DNA of 64,000 nt. It comes from Devosia chinhatensis. GTDB taxonomy: Bacteria; Pseudomonadota; Alphaproteobacteria; Rhizobiales; Devosiaceae. Below the pieces are notes generated by a model. The model worked only from the letters and a program-made list of their open reading frames with translations, had not been told where the DNA came from and did not search any database. Each line of letters begins with the position of its first letter. The stretch's first letter is position 1. The position numbers were made by a program, and so were the translations under genes. The stretch lies in contig NZ_JZEY01000054.1 in the NCBI RefSeq assembly GCF_000969445.1, positions 1,178,001-1,242,000 of the forward strand, written 5' to 3'. Of this stretch, positions 34,940-44,213 are shown one piece after another.

Positions 34940-36318
34940 GCCCAGGCCTTGAGGTCCTCGAGCGCCCGGCTGGTTATGGCCTTGCGCTTGGCAATGGTCT
35001 TTTCCGGCCCACGCCAGCGCTTGACGCCTTCGGGCTTGCTGATGCTCACTTCCGGGAAGAGGCCGAAATTGACGTTCATCGGCTGGAAGCTGCGTGCCCC
35101 GCTATAGCTTTCGGCCTCGAGATGCCCCCCGGTGATGTGACCGATCAGGGCGCCAAAGGCCGTCGTGGCGGGGGGAATGGCCAGCGATCCGCCGAGCGCC
35201 TCGGCAGCTGTCATGCGCCCGGTGATCAGCCCGCAAGCGGCGCTTTCCACATAGCCCTCCACCCCGGTCACCTGTCCGGCAAAGCGGATGCGCGGATCGA
35301 CCTTCAGTTTAAGATCGCCCGTGAGCACTTTGGGAGAGTTGATGAACGTGTTTCGGTGCAGACCGCCCAGGCGCGCGAACTGGGCGTTCTCCAGCCCGGG
35401 GATCATGCGGAAGATATCGGTCTGGATGCCATAGCGCATCTTGGTCTGGAACCCGACCATGTTCCACAGCGTGCCCAGGGCGTTGTCCTGCCGCAACTGC
35501 ACGATGGCATAGGGCTTGACGGTCGGGTCGCGCGGATTTGTCAGCCCCACCGGCTTCATCGGTCCATGCCGCAGCGTTTCGGGGCCGCGCTCGGCCATCA
35601 CTTCGATGGGCAGGCAGCCGTCGAAATAGGGGACCTTTTCCCAGTCTTTGAATTCGTGCAGTGGTGCGGTCTTCAGTGCCTCGACAAAGGCATAATACTG
35701 GTCGCGGTCCATCGGCAGGTTAAGGTAGTCGGCCCCCGTGCCGCCGGGCCCCGCCTTGTCGTAGCGCGACTGTTTCCAGGCGATGTCGTGATCGATGCTG
35801 TCATAATGCACGATGGGCGCGATGGCATCGAAAAAGGCCAGCGAATCCTCGCCGGTCTTTTCCAGCACCGCCTCGGCCAGGGCTGGGGAGGTCAGGGGCC
35901 CCGTAGCGATGATCACGTGCTTCCAGTCGCCCGGTGGCCAGCCGGCGATTTCCTCGCGCACCACTGTGATATTGGGATGATTGCAAATCGCTTCCGTCAC
36001 CGCAGCGGAAAATCCATTGCGGTCCACGGCCAGCGCGCCGCCGGCGGGCAGCTTGTGCTGGTCGGCCGCCCGCATGATCAGGGAATTGCATCGCCGCATT
36101 TCCTCGTGCAGCAACCCGACCGCGTTCTGTTCGTGATCGTCCGAGCGGAACGAGTTGGAACAGACCAGTTCGGCAAAGTCCGTGGTGTGATGAGCGTCGG
36201 TCTCCTTGACGCCCCGCATTTCGTGCAGCACGACCTTGACGCCGGCTTCGGCGGCCTGCCATGCGGCTTCGGAGCCGGCGAGGCCGCCTCCGATGATGTG
36301 AATGACTTCGTTTGACAT
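34936..36318 (-). CDS. trmFO: Methylenetetrahydrofolate-tRNA-(uracil-5-)-methyltransferase
   Basis: TrmFO makes 5-methyluridine at position 54 of tRNA with methylene-tetrahydrofolate and FAD. The start at 36318 opens directly with [20 protein letters not shown], the FAD-binding Rossmann motif; 460 residues is the family length. [20 protein letters not shown] contains the catalytic Cys expected in TrmFO rather than MnmG. Conserved [16 protein letters not shown] and [13 protein letters not shown] lie towards the end. Confidence 0.95.
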   Translation of the reverse strand: MSNEVIHIIGGGLAGSEAAWQAAEAGVKVVLHEMRGVKETDAHHTTDFAELVCSNSFRSDDHEQNAVGLLHEEMRRCNSLIMRAADQHKLPAGGALAVDRNGFSAAVTEAICNHPNITVVREEIAGWPPGDWKHVIIATGPLTSPALAEAVLEKTGEDSLAFFDAIAPIVHYDSIDHDIAWKQSRYDKAGPGGTGADYLNLPMDRDQYYAFVEALKTAPLHEFKDWEKVPYFDGCLPIEVMAERGPETLRHGPMKPVGLTNPRDPTVKPYAIVQLRQDNALGTLWNMVGFQTKMRYGIQTDIFRMIPGLENAQFARLGGLHRNTFINSPKVLTGDLKLKVDPRIRFAGQVTGVEGYVESAACGLITGRMTAAEALGGSLAIPPATTAFGALIGHITGGHLEAESYSGARSFQPMNVNFGLFPEVSISKPEGVKRWRGPEKTIAKRKAITSRALEDLKAWA

Positions 36319-36362
36319 GGCGAGCGAGATACCAAGCCCGCCATGCCGTCGCAAATGCTTTG

Positions 36363-36923
36363 TTATGCGGCCCGGCGTTCGTGACGCCCTTCATTGATTT
36401 CTTCGGCGATTTTCTCGCAGAAGGCATCGAGGTCATCGGGGTTGCGGCTGGTGATCAAACCCTGGTCGGTGACGACCTTGCTGTCTTCCCAGAGACCGCC
36501 GGCATTGATGACGTCGGTCTTGACCGAAGGATAGGACGTGACCTTGCGGCCCTTGACGATGCCGGTTTCCACCAGAAGCCAGGGCGCGTGACAGATGGCT
36601 GCGACCACCTTCTTCTGTTCCCAGAAGGCCTTGATGAAATCGAGAGCATCGGTCTCGACGCGCAGAAGGTCGGGGTTGATCTGCCCGCCGGGAAGCACCA
36701 GCGCGTCGTAATCATTGGCAGAGGTGCTGGAAAGAACCTTGTCGACGGGCACTGAATTGCCCCAGTCGTCCTTGTCCCAGCCCTTGATCGCGCCGCCTTC
36801 GAGCGACACCACATGCACTTTGGCACCAGCCTCGCGCAGCGTGTTCAGCGGCACTTCGAGTTCGGATTGTTCAAACCCATTGGTGGCCAGAATGGCGATC
36901 GATTTTCCATTGAGGTCCTGCAT
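36363..36923 (-). CDS. DJ-1/PfpI family protein
   Basis: The 186-residue protein has the PfpI/YhbO pattern: [20 protein letters not shown] at the start with the conserved Glu, and [16 protein letters not shown] with the nucleophilic Cys followed by His. It belongs to the subgroup that repairs glyoxal-modified proteins and nucleotides or acts as a stress chaperone; intrinsic protease activity is disputed. AAGGAG precedes the ATG. It stands alone behind trmFO. Confidence 0.88.
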   Translation of the reverse strand: MQDLNGKSIAILATNGFEQSELEVPLNTLREAGAKVHVVSLEGGAIKGWDKDDWGNSVPVDKVLSSTSANDYDALVLPGGQINPDLLRVETDALDFIKAFWEQKKVVAAICHAPWLLVETGIVKGRKVTSYPSVKTDVINAGGLWEDSKVVTDQGLITSRNPDDLDAFCEKIAEEINEGRHERRAA

Positions 36924-37004
36924 GGTCTTTCTCCTTGCTGTTGCATTTGGGCTGGCAACGGCAGGGGGCCATGATCGTTCCGGCCGGGCTCATCACAACC
37001 GCCG

Positions 37005-37047
37005 GAAAACAAAACGCCCGCGTCTCAGAGAGAAGCGAGCGTTCGGT
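37005..37047 (-). terminator. Minus-strand terminator after the DUF1127 gene
   Basis: On the minus strand AACGCTCGC pairs with GCGGGCGTT (one mismatch) and runs into TTTGTTTT. It follows the DUF1127 stop at 37071. Confidence 0.7.
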
Positions 37048-37070
37048 TCGAAGTATTGATGCCGTCGATC

Positions 37071-37220
37071 TTAGAGCGTGTTGGCATGATCGCGAGCAAC
37101 ACGGCTGATGTCGGTGCGTGCGATGCCCAGGTCGTTGAGCTGACGATTGTCGAGAGCGGCGAGCTCACGGACGGTCTGCTGGTATGCGGCCCACTTCTTG
37201 AAAGTCTTGCGAATGTCCAT
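37071..37220 (-). CDS. DUF1127 small basic protein
   Basis: The 49-residue protein (start at 37220, AAAGGAG seven bases upstream) is a typical DUF1127 member: FKKWAAYQQTVRELAALDNR, then QLNDLGIARTDISRVA. Members are short, Arg-rich, RNA-associated or metabolic regulators in alphaproteobacteria, several of them under stress or LysR control. It ends in a good terminator and is probably monocistronic. A more divergent small gene lies 199 bases upstream on the same strand. Confidence 0.85.
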   Translation of the reverse strand: MDIRKTFKKWAAYQQTVRELAALDNRQLNDLGIARTDISRVARDHANTL

Positions 37221-37363
37221 CGGAAATCTCCTTTGCTTACGAGGATGAAGATAGGTGAGGCACTCGGGATTGAGCAGATGGAGATTGGTCAAACAAGCTA
37301 TGCATTCTGTGCAAGACTGAGGCAGTGCCCGTTCATTGTGCATTCATGCATCGGGCAAGATTT

Positions 37364-37391
37364 GGGCCGCCGGTGGCAAAGCCGGCGGCCC
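37364..37391 (-). terminator. Perfect 10-bp hairpin downstream of a small gene
   Basis: GGGCCGCCGG (37364-37373) and CCGGCGGCCC (37382-37391) pair completely. It lies 28 bases after the stop of the small gene at 37420-37572 on the minus strand. The following T content is low, so termination efficiency is uncertain. Confidence 0.6.
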
Positions 37392-37419
37392 GCGAATTTG
37401 GTTAGCGACATCTTAAGGC

Positions 37420-37572
37420 TTACCGGTCGAACAGCGAGCGGGTCATTTTCGAAAAGTCTGGGCCTGAAATCCCCAGAGTGTCGGCATCTCGCGAGGTGGG
37501 AACTTCCATTTCCCGCAAAGTCTGCTTGATGTCGACCAGGCGCCGGAAGCGCCAGACGGCACGCACGAACAT
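37420..37572 (-). CDS. Small DUF1127-like protein
   Basis: The minus-strand frame encodes 50 residues: MFVRAVWRFRRLVDIKQTLR at the start and DTLGISGPDFSKMTRSLFDR at the end. GGGGAT lies nine bases before the ATG. The basic N-terminus and the C-terminal G-I-S...D motif echo the DUF1127 organisation, so it is probably a divergent relative of the neighbouring 49-residue protein. A hairpin follows the stop codon. It is short enough to be missed by automatic gene calling. Confidence 0.55.
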   Translation of the reverse strand: MFVRAVWRFRRLVDIKQTLREMEVPTSRDADTLGISGPDFSKMTRSLFDR

Positions 37573-37788
37573 GGGCAGATCCCCTGTGTTTCATTGCAGA
37601 ACGAGTGAGAGGATGAACCGATTTGACCAGGCTCGCCATGGCCGATCCGACAGGCTTTGCATGCGTCTCCTGCATGGCAGTTTCATCGATCTGTCGCATT
37701 TTGCGCATTCCCCTGCATTCACGATGTTTTCCCTTGTGTGCCGAAGCGGGACGAAAGAAACTCCGGCCAACTGATTTGGGGAATCGAC

Positions 37789-38685
37789 TTGCGGCAAGGC
37801 GCGCACGTCATCGTTGTTGGCAATGAGAAGGGTGGCTCGGGGAAATCGACCACGGCCTTCCACTTGGCTATTTTCCTGCTTTATCAGGGACACAAGGTCG
37901 CCTCGATCGATGTGGACAGCCGCCAGCAGACGCTCACGCATTATGTCCGCAACCGGCGCGACTGGGCCCGTAGCCACGGCCTCAATGTACCGCATACGAC
38001 GCATTTCCATCTGCCGCTGGCGCGCGGGGATTCGATGCGCGAAAATCATCGCATCGAGTTCGACCTCTTTCGCCAGGCCATTGGTGAAGTCGAGTCCAAG
38101 GTCGATTTCATCGTCATCGACACGCCGGGCTTCGATACCAATCTCAGTCGCCTTGCCCATTCGCTGGCCGACACGCTGATTACGCCGGTCAATGACAGCC
38201 TCATCGATCTCAGCGTCATGGCGCAGGTCGATGCGGTGACCGGCGAGCCACGCGACCTCAGCCATTATGCCCGGCTGGTTCAGCGCGCACGTTCCGAGCG
38301 CCTCGCCATCGATGGCCGCAACATCGATTGGGTTCTGGTGCGCAACCGCATCTCGATGCTGTCCTCGCGCAATATGCGCCAGGTCCAGTCCATGCTGGAG
38401 CGCATCGCCATGCGTCTGGGCTGTCGCGTTGCCGACGGCATCGCCGAGCGGGTGATCTTCCGCTCGCTGTTCGCGTCTGGCATGACCGTGTTCGATCCGC
38501 TCGACGAAGACCTGCTGGGGGGCGTGCCCTCCATGTCCCATATGAGCGCGCGCCAGGAATATCGGGCGCTCGTCACCGCACTCAATCTGCCGGACAATTC
38601 CCGCACCGAAGCCCGCCGCGCCGTGCTCGCCGCGCAGCCCACGGACGTCAACCGCTTCGCTCACATGGCCCGCAGCGAGACCTGA
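37789..38685 (+). CDS. mipZ: MipZ-type ParA ATPase, division-site regulator
   Basis: The TTG at 37789 has GGGGA six bases upstream and gives 298 residues opening as MRQGAHVIVVGNEKGGSGKS, the standard MipZ start with a deviant Walker A. VDFIVIDTPGFDTNLSRLAH is the Walker B region. MipZ forms gradients from the ParB-bound poles and blocks FtsZ polymerisation there, placing the septum at midcell in alphaproteobacteria. PopZ, which anchors ParB at the pole, is encoded at 8.1 kb. Confidence 0.9.
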   Translation: MRQGAHVIVVGNEKGGSGKSTTAFHLAIFLLYQGHKVASIDVDSRQQTLTHYVRNRRDWARSHGLNVPHTTHFHLPLARGDSMRENHRIEFDLFRQAIGEVESKVDFIVIDTPGFDTNLSRLAHSLADTLITPVNDSLIDLSVMAQVDAVTGEPRDLSHYARLVQRARSERLAIDGRNIDWVLVRNRISMLSSRNMRQVQSMLERIAMRLGCRVADGIAERVIFRSLFASGMTVFDPLDEDLLGGVPSMSHMSARQEYRALVTALNLPDNSRTEARRAVLAAQPTDVNRFAHMARSET

Positions 38686-38691
38686 CGCGGC

Positions 38692-39108
38692 TCAGCCGCG
38701 TGCGTAGGCGATCTTGCGCGGTTCGGCTGCTGTCATCGCGCTTTCACGGCTATCGTAGATCGCCCGCGCCTCGACGATGGCGTGGTGATTTTCCGCCGAC
38801 CAGTCCCACAGTGCGCTGATCGGCTCCTGCAGGGTCTTGCCCAGCTCGGTCAGGCTGTATTCGACGCGCGGCGGCACCTCGGGATAGATCGTGCGGGTCA
38901 CGAGACCATCGCGCTCGAGATTGCGCAGCGTCAGCGTCAGCATGCGCTGCGACACCCCGTTGATCAGCCGCTTCAGTTCATTGAAGCGCAGCGTTCCATT
39001 GCGGCCCAGCATACCCACCACCATGACGCTCCACTTGTCGCCGATGCGATTGAGAACGTCGGACATGGCCGAACAATTCGATTGCTGCGACGTGTCGGTC
39101 AGGGACAT
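38692..39108 (-). CDS. HxlR-family transcriptional regulator
   Basis: The 138-residue protein is a winged-helix HxlR member: CSAMSDVLNRIGDKWSVMVV with the near N-terminal Cys, then GTLRFNELKRLINGVSQRML in the DNA-binding helix region and VEYSLTELGKTLQEP in the wing. Members often sense electrophiles or thiol oxidation through a Cys. It is convergent with mipZ and has a candidate operator in front of its own start, so autoregulation is likely. Its other targets are not evident here. Confidence 0.88.
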   Translation of the reverse strand: MSLTDTSQQSNCSAMSDVLNRIGDKWSVMVVGMLGRNGTLRFNELKRLINGVSQRMLTLTLRNLERDGLVTRTIYPEVPPRVEYSLTELGKTLQEPISALWDWSAENHHAIVEARAIYDSRESAMTAAEPRKIAYARG

Positions 39109-39142
39109 GGAGACCTCCTTGGCTGTAACTCAGGCACAAATA

Positions 39143-39167
39143 TAGTGACAGTTACTTCTTGTGACTA
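39143..39167. promoter_or_regulatory. Imperfect inverted repeat, candidate HxlR operator
   Basis: TAGTGACA (39143-39150) and TTGTGACTA (39159-39167) are inverted with one mismatch across eight bases. It lies 35-59 bases upstream of the HxlR start, in the region shared with the divergent carboxypeptidase gene. GTGAC/GTNAC arms are usual for this family. Confidence 0.4.
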
Positions 39168-39291
39168 GGGGGTGCCGCGCCGGCGACGGCTTGGCGGTTT
39201 CACATGCCTGTCAGCGGCCGCGCCCTTCCTTGAGCTTGCCTTAACCCGCTGTTAAGAGGGCGCAGATCGTTCTCAAACGGAGTCTTTCGGT

Positions 39292-40452
39292 TTGATCTTT
39301 GCTCGCCGTGTCGTGTTGGTCTTGCTCGTGTCCCTTGCCAGCCTGCTGCCCGCCTGGGCGCAGCCGCTGCTGCTGGTGGATCGCACCAACCTGCAGGTCC
39401 TTTATGCGGAGGATGCCGGCAAGCCCTGGCACCCGGCGTCGCTGACCAAGCTGATGACCGCCTATGTCGTCTTCGAGGAGCTCGCCAAGGGCACCGTGAC
39501 GCTCGACACGCCGGTGACGATTTCGCGCAACGCCTTCAATCAGGCGCCCAGCAAATCCGGCCTTGCCGTAGACAGCTCCGTGTCGCTCAAGGACGCGCTG
39601 TATATCCTCATCGTCAAGTCGGCCAACGACATCGCTGTCGCCATCGCCGAAACCGTCGGCGGTTCCGAGGCCAATTTCGTTGCCAAGATGAACGACGTCG
39701 CCTCCCGCATGGGTCTCACCGGCAGCCATTTCGTCAATCCGCATGGCCTGCACGATCCCGCCCAGGTGACGACGGCCCGCGATCTGGCTGTCCTTGCGCT
39801 CTATATCGAGCAGAGCTTTCCCCAATACATGCCCATGTTCTCCACCGGCGTGGTGACGCTGGGCAAGGCGCGCATGGAATCCAATAACGGCCTGCTGGAA
39901 GGCTTTGCCGGCGCCACCGGCATGAAGACGGGCTATGTCTGCGCCTCCGGCCTCAACATCGTGGCGACGGTGGATCGCGGCGGGCGTCAGCTTCTGGCCG
40001 TCGTCCTGGGCGGCTCCTCGGGCCGCGAGCGCAATGAGCGTGCGGCCGAGCTTTTCCTCAATGGCCTCAACGGTCGCGTCAATCCCACGGGCCAGACCCT
40101 GCTGGCCATGGCCAATAGCGGCGGCGCGCCGACCGACATGCGCCCCAATATCTGCGGCCCGAACGCCGCTGCCTATGTGAAGGCGCAGGAAGCCTTGTTC
40201 CCCATGGGCCTCAAGGACCAGCCGAGTTATCTGACCGATAAGGTCGCCGTTCGGGAATATACCGCTGTCGATCTGGGGCGCGTGCGCAACAACATTGCCT
40301 TGCCGCGGCCGCGTCCGGCGCATGTGCCGATGTTCCCATCCCAGGCCGTCAACGTCGAGAGTGCGGCGATTGGCGATGTGCTGCGGCCCGGGCTGGCCAC
40401 GGCGGCCAGTGGCTCGGTCCCAATGCCACGGCCCCGACCGGCCGACCTCTGA
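39292..40452 (+). CDS. D-alanyl-D-alanine carboxypeptidase (low-molecular-weight PBP)
   Basis: The 386-residue protein starts with a signal peptide (1-23). All three penicillin-binding motifs are intact: SLTK, SAN in VKSANDIAVAIAE, and KTG in GATGMKTGYVCASG. It would trim terminal D-Ala from peptidoglycan stems in the periplasm. The C-terminus is Pro/Arg-rich and unlike the beta domain of E. coli DacA. The start is a TTG at 39292 with GGAG ten bases upstream; no ATG fits the signal peptide. Confidence 0.9.
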   Translation: MIFARRVVLVLLVSLASLLPAWAQPLLLVDRTNLQVLYAEDAGKPWHPASLTKLMTAYVVFEELAKGTVTLDTPVTISRNAFNQAPSKSGLAVDSSVSLKDALYILIVKSANDIAVAIAETVGGSEANFVAKMNDVASRMGLTGSHFVNPHGLHDPAQVTTARDLAVLALYIEQSFPQYMPMFSTGVVTLGKARMESNNGLLEGFAGATGMKTGYVCASGLNIVATVDRGGRQLLAVVLGGSSGRERNERAAELFLNGLNGRVNPTGQTLLAMANSGGAPTDMRPNICGPNAAAYVKAQEALFPMGLKDQPSYLTDKVAVREYTAVDLGRVRNNIALPRPRPAHVPMFPSQAVNVESAAIGDVLRPGLATAASGSVPMPRPRPADL

Positions 40453-40454
40453 GA

Positions 40455-40688
40455 TCAGGCTGCGCCGCCTGTAACGGTGAAGCGCAGCGTTCCGTCCAGC
40501 TCGTCCATCCGGCATTCATGTCCGCGCTGCCGGCAATAGAGCGGAATATCCACCTTCGCCATAGGATCGGTGGCCAGCACGACCAGCACCTGGCCCGGTC
40601 GTGCTTGGCTCAGCTGCTTTTCGAGCTTGAGGACGGGCAGGGGGCATTTGAGCCCCCTGGCGTCGATGATGTCCGGCTCAGTTGCCAA
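40455..40688 (-). CDS. TusA-family sulphur carrier protein
   Basis: The 77-residue protein has the TusA signature: IDARGLKCPLPVLKLEKQL with the persulphide Cys in CPxP. It may pass sulphur to tRNA 2-thiolation or molybdenum cofactor enzymes, but TusA-like proteins have several roles and no tus or dsr partner is present. Its ATG lies inside the end of the CAP-domain gene (11-base overlap), so the two are translationally coupled. Confidence 0.85.
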   Translation of the reverse strand: MATEPDIIDARGLKCPLPVLKLEKQLSQARPGQVLVVLATDPMAKVDIPLYCRQRGHECRMDELDGTLRFTVTGGAA

Positions 40689-41154
40689 TCACCAGGACCC
40701 AATAGGTGCCGTAGCTCGACGAGGGATTATAGGCCACGGCGACGCCGGCCTTCGTCGCCTGCGCCGTCAGCGCCACCGCGTCCGCCGCATTGTTGCGCCA
40801 GCCCGAAAAGGTTTCGGCAAAGGTCGAATAGCCGGCGGACAGCTTCATCTGCACCAGGGCCTGCGGCTTGGTGGGCGCGATATTGGTCTGGGCATATTGG
40901 CTGGCCAATGCCTGCGCCGTGCCGTTCAGCCCCGCATCGGCGGTCAGCGGCGGCATGTTACGGGTCGCGCGATAGGCGTTGATCAGGTTCACCGCCTGCA
41001 CGCTGTCCAGCGAAGCGTTCGGCTGGTCCATTCGCGCCGAGAGGGCAGGTGCGAGCGCGCCGGGCGAAGCCGTTCCGCCGCCGAACGAAGAACAGCCGGC
41101 GACAACGAGTGCCGAGGCCAGCGCGGCGGTCAACAGAAGCGGGCGAAGAGTCAT
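40678..41154 (-). CDS. CAP-domain lipoprotein
   Basis: The 158-residue protein has a lipoprotein signal (ALVVAGC, Cys near 21). A compact CAP/SCP-like domain follows (AVNLINAYRATRNMPPLTAD, then FAETFSGWRNNAADAVAL and YGTYWVLVIG). The His residues used for metal binding in some CAP proteins are not present at the usual places. Such proteins are exported and of unknown function in alphaproteobacteria. It is upstream of and overlaps the tusA-like gene. Confidence 0.8.
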   Translation of the reverse strand: MTLRPLLLTAALASALVVAGCSSFGGGTASPGALAPALSARMDQPNASLDSVQAVNLINAYRATRNMPPLTADAGLNGTAQALASQYAQTNIAPTKPQALVQMKLSAGYSTFAETFSGWRNNAADAVALTAQATKAGVAVAYNPSSSYGTYWVLVIGN

Positions 41155-41519
41155 GTCATTCCTTCCAGGGGGCGACGTCCATGCGGCTCCATAGCATCGG
41201 ACATCTTATTGCGCGTTAACGACGCCGACGATCCCGCCTTCGTGATTGTAGCGTTTTCCGGAGAGCCCTTGCGTCGGTTGACGGCAAGAGAGCGCCGAAA
41301 AGGGGCAGTATTGTGGGCGACAAACCCGCCGGCTGCGCCAGGTCATGGCTGCGTCACGCGCGCGGTCTCAGGCGCCAACCTGGCATCGCCATGACGCAGA
41401 CGAAGCTGACTCGCCGGCCCGGGTGACCGCCGTTTCTGCATATTGAGGGCAAACAGGGCTTGTGGCCGAAAGGTCAATCGGGCATTGGGTAAAGCGGACA
41501 TATCTAGTCAGCTTTGCGA
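41155..41519. other. 365-base divergent gap with no gene seen
   Basis: The region separates the minus-strand CAP lipoprotein gene from the plus-strand ABC transporter gene and must hold both promoters. No ribosome binding site, RNA structure or family-like frame was recognised. Confidence 0.5.
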
Positions 41520-43259
41520 ATGATCAGACGGTTTTTCTCATATTACGCGCCCTACAAAGGGCTCTTCGCCCTCGATTTCGGCAGCGCGGTCGTCGCAGGC
41601 CTGCTTGAACTCGCCTTTCCGCTGGCCGTCGCCTATTTCATCGACAGCCTGCTGCCCCAGGGCAATTTCAACATCATCGTGCTGGCGGGGCTGGTCTTGC
41701 TGGCCATCTACGCCATCAATTCGGTGCTGCATGCCATCGTCAATTATTTCGGTCATGTGCTGGGCGTTTCCATCGAGACCGACATGCGCCGACAGGTCTT
41801 CGATCACCTGCAGAAGCTGAGCTTCCGGTTCTTCGACAACCATAAGACCGGGCACCTCATCACGCATGTGACCAAGGATCTCGAGGATGTGGGGGAAGTG
41901 GCCCATCACGGTCCTGAGGACATGTTCCTGGCGGTGATGACCTTTATCGGCGCCTTCATCCTCATGTTCCTCACCAATTGGCAATTGGCCGCGATCACCG
42001 TCGTCCTGGTGCCGATCATGACCTGGCTGGTCAGCCGCTACGGATCGCGCATGACGCTGAACTGGCAGGAATTGTTCGGCCGCGTCGGGGAATTCAACAC
42101 GCGCGTCGAGGATTCCATCGGTGGCATCCGCGTGGTGAAGGCCTTCGCCAATGAAGGCCATGAATCCCGTCTCTTCGAGGGCAATAACCAGGCCTATCGG
42201 CGCACCAAGTTGCAGGCCTATGCCATCATGACCGCCAGCATCACCATCACCTATCTCAGCACCAGGCTTGTGCAGCTTGTGGTCATGCTGGCCGGAGCCT
42301 GGCTCGTCGTCGGTGGCGAGATGACCTATGGCGGCTTCGTCAGCTTCCTGCTGCTTGTCGATGTGTTCATGCGGCCAATCGACAAGATCACCAGCGTGCT
42401 CGAAAGCTATCCTAAGGGCATTGCCGGCTTTCGCCGCTTCACTACGCTGATCGATACCGCGCCCGATATTGCCGATCGCCCCAATTCCAGGACCGTTTCC
42501 GGCCTGCGCGGCGATATCGAGTTCCGCGACGTCAGCTTCGCCTATGACAGCGACCGACCGATCCTTTCCGGTCTGGACCTCAGCGTCAGGGCAGGGGAGA
42601 CAATTGCCATTGTCGGCCCCTCTGGCGCCGGCAAGACCACGCTTTGCGCACTACTGCCGCGCTTCTACGAAATCGGCTCGGGCTCGATTTCCATCGATGG
42701 CATCGACATCCGCGACATGACCCAGGCGAGCCTTCGCAGCCAGATCGGCATCGTGCAGCAGGACGTGTTTCTGTTCGGCGGCACCTTGCGCGAAAACATC
42801 GCCTATGGCCGGCTCGATGCATCTGAAGAGGATATCTGGGCGGCCGCACGCCAGGCACGGCTGGAATCGGTCATCGATCGGCTCCCCGATGGTCTCGACA
42901 CCATGGTGGGCGAACGCGGCGTCAAGCTCTCCGGCGGACAGAAGCAGCGTGTCGCCATTGCCCGCATCTTCCTCAAGAACCCGCCGATCCTGGTGCTCGA
43001 CGAGGCCACCTCCGCCCTCGATACCGCGACCGAACTGGCCATCCAGCAATCCCTAACCGAGCTGTCGCGCGGGCGCACCACCCTGGTCATTGCCCATCGC
43101 CTCGCTACCATCCAGCATGCCGATCGCATCGTCGTGGTGGACGAAACCGGCATTGTCGAGCAGGGCCCGCATGCCGAGCTGCTCGACCGCAAGGGAGCAT
43201 ACGCCCATCTTCACGCCGCCCAGTTCGGGGGCCTCGCCAGTCCCGGGGCGCGGGCATGA
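41520..43259 (+). CDS. Exporter-fold ABC transporter (MsbA/IrtAB-like half-transporter)
   Basis: The 579-residue protein has a six-helix type I exporter domain (about 1-310) fused to an ATPase domain. Walker A is IVGPSGAGKTTL, the signature is KLSGGQKQR and Walker B is PILVLDEATSALD. It would act as a homodimer. The next gene, overlapping by four bases, encodes a siderophore-interacting reductase. This pairing resembles the mycobacterial siderophore importer IrtAB, in which a siderophore-interaction domain is fused to an exporter-fold ABC protein. Iron-siderophore or haem transport is an inference from that context. Confidence 0.88.
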   Translation: MIRRFFSYYAPYKGLFALDFGSAVVAGLLELAFPLAVAYFIDSLLPQGNFNIIVLAGLVLLAIYAINSVLHAIVNYFGHVLGVSIETDMRRQVFDHLQKLSFRFFDNHKTGHLITHVTKDLEDVGEVAHHGPEDMFLAVMTFIGAFILMFLTNWQLAAITVVLVPIMTWLVSRYGSRMTLNWQELFGRVGEFNTRVEDSIGGIRVVKAFANEGHESRLFEGNNQAYRRTKLQAYAIMTASITITYLSTRLVQLVVMLAGAWLVVGGEMTYGGFVSFLLLVDVFMRPIDKITSVLESYPKGIAGFRRFTTLIDTAPDIADRPNSRTVSGLRGDIEFRDVSFAYDSDRPILSGLDLSVRAGETIAIVGPSGAGKTTLCALLPRFYEIGSGSISIDGIDIRDMTQASLRSQIGIVQQDVFLFGGTLRENIAYGRLDASEEDIWAAARQARLESVIDRLPDGLDTMVGERGVKLSGGQKQRVAIARIFLKNPPILVLDEATSALDTATELAIQQSLTELSRGRTTLVIAHRLATIQHADRIVVVDETGIVEQGPHAELLDRKGAYAHLHAAQFGGLASPGARA

Positions 43260-44143
43260 GCCAGATGTTCTTTCAAGCCAGTGTGCTGCATCGCCAGTCC
43301 CTCACCCCGGGCATGATCCGCCTCACCCTCGGCGGTGAAGGCCTTGCCGGCTTCGTCGGCTCGCAGATGCCCGACGAATATCTGCGTCTCTTCTTCCCCA
43401 ACGAACAGACCGGTCGCCTGCATCTGCCCGTGATCACCGAGGATGGTCGCTGGACCTATCCCGACGGACAGGACGCCATTCGCTATTCCACCTATACCGT
43501 GCGCCAGCATCGGGTGGAGACAGGCGAGATCGACATCGATTTCGTCGTGCATGAAGGCGGCAGGGCCAGCGAATGGGCCCAGAATGCCAGGCCTGGCGAG
43601 ACCATCACCATCAATCGCCCGCGCGGCCTCTACGCGCCCCCTTCCGACATCGCCTGGCAGCTTCTTGTCTGCGATGCCACTGGCCTGCCGGCGCTGTCAC
43701 GCATTCTCGAGCAGACCCCGCAGAACGTGCAGTCGCGCATTTTTATCGAAGTGGCCGCGCCCGATCACGAACAGGCTTTGCCCCACCACGATTTTGCCAC
43801 CGCGACCTGGCTGCATCGCAGCGGCAACGGCGTTGCGCCCAGCCGCATGGCCGACGTGGTCCGTGCCATGCCCCTGCCGCCCACGCCCGGCTATATCTGG
43901 GTTGCCGGGGAGCAGAGGGTGGTTCGCGCCATCCGCAAATATGTTCGCCAGGACCTGCGCCTGCCGCCCGAACGCTACGAGCTTGTGGGCTATTGGACCG
44001 AGGATGGCGAAGCCTGGAAGGCGCGCTGGGCGGAAATTCCCGACGAGATCAAGGCCGCCCTTGACGCCTCCTGGTCGTCCGGCCGCGACATTGAGGACCT
44101 GCGCGACGAATATTACGCCACGCTCGAGAAATACGGCCTTTAA
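43256..44143 (+). CDS. Siderophore-interacting protein (FAD/NAD(P)H ferric reductase family)
   Basis: The 295-residue protein has the SIP family layout. An FAD-binding barrel contains RYSTYTVRQHRVETGEIDID, matching the R.YT.R FAD motif. GRASEWAQNARPGETI follows, then the reductase domain with LLVCDATGLPALSRILE and GYIWVAGEQRVVRAIRKYV. Relatives such as ViuB and SidE release iron from ferric siderophores by reduction in the cytoplasm. Its ATG overlaps the ABC transporter stop (ATGA). No Fur box or siderophore synthesis gene was noticed nearby. Confidence 0.88.
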   Translation: MSQMFFQASVLHRQSLTPGMIRLTLGGEGLAGFVGSQMPDEYLRLFFPNEQTGRLHLPVITEDGRWTYPDGQDAIRYSTYTVRQHRVETGEIDIDFVVHEGGRASEWAQNARPGETITINRPRGLYAPPSDIAWQLLVCDATGLPALSRILEQTPQNVQSRIFIEVAAPDHEQALPHHDFATATWLHRSGNGVAPSRMADVVRAMPLPPTPGYIWVAGEQRVVRAIRKYVRQDLRLPPERYELVGYWTEDGEAWKARWAEIPDEIKAALDASWSSGRDIEDLRDEYYATLEKYGL

Positions 44144-44213
44144 GCCCGAGCGAGCTGTGCCTCCTGGTGCTGCCCCGCTTGCCGCCAATTGCGCCGCCCG
44201 CTACCACTGCCTC

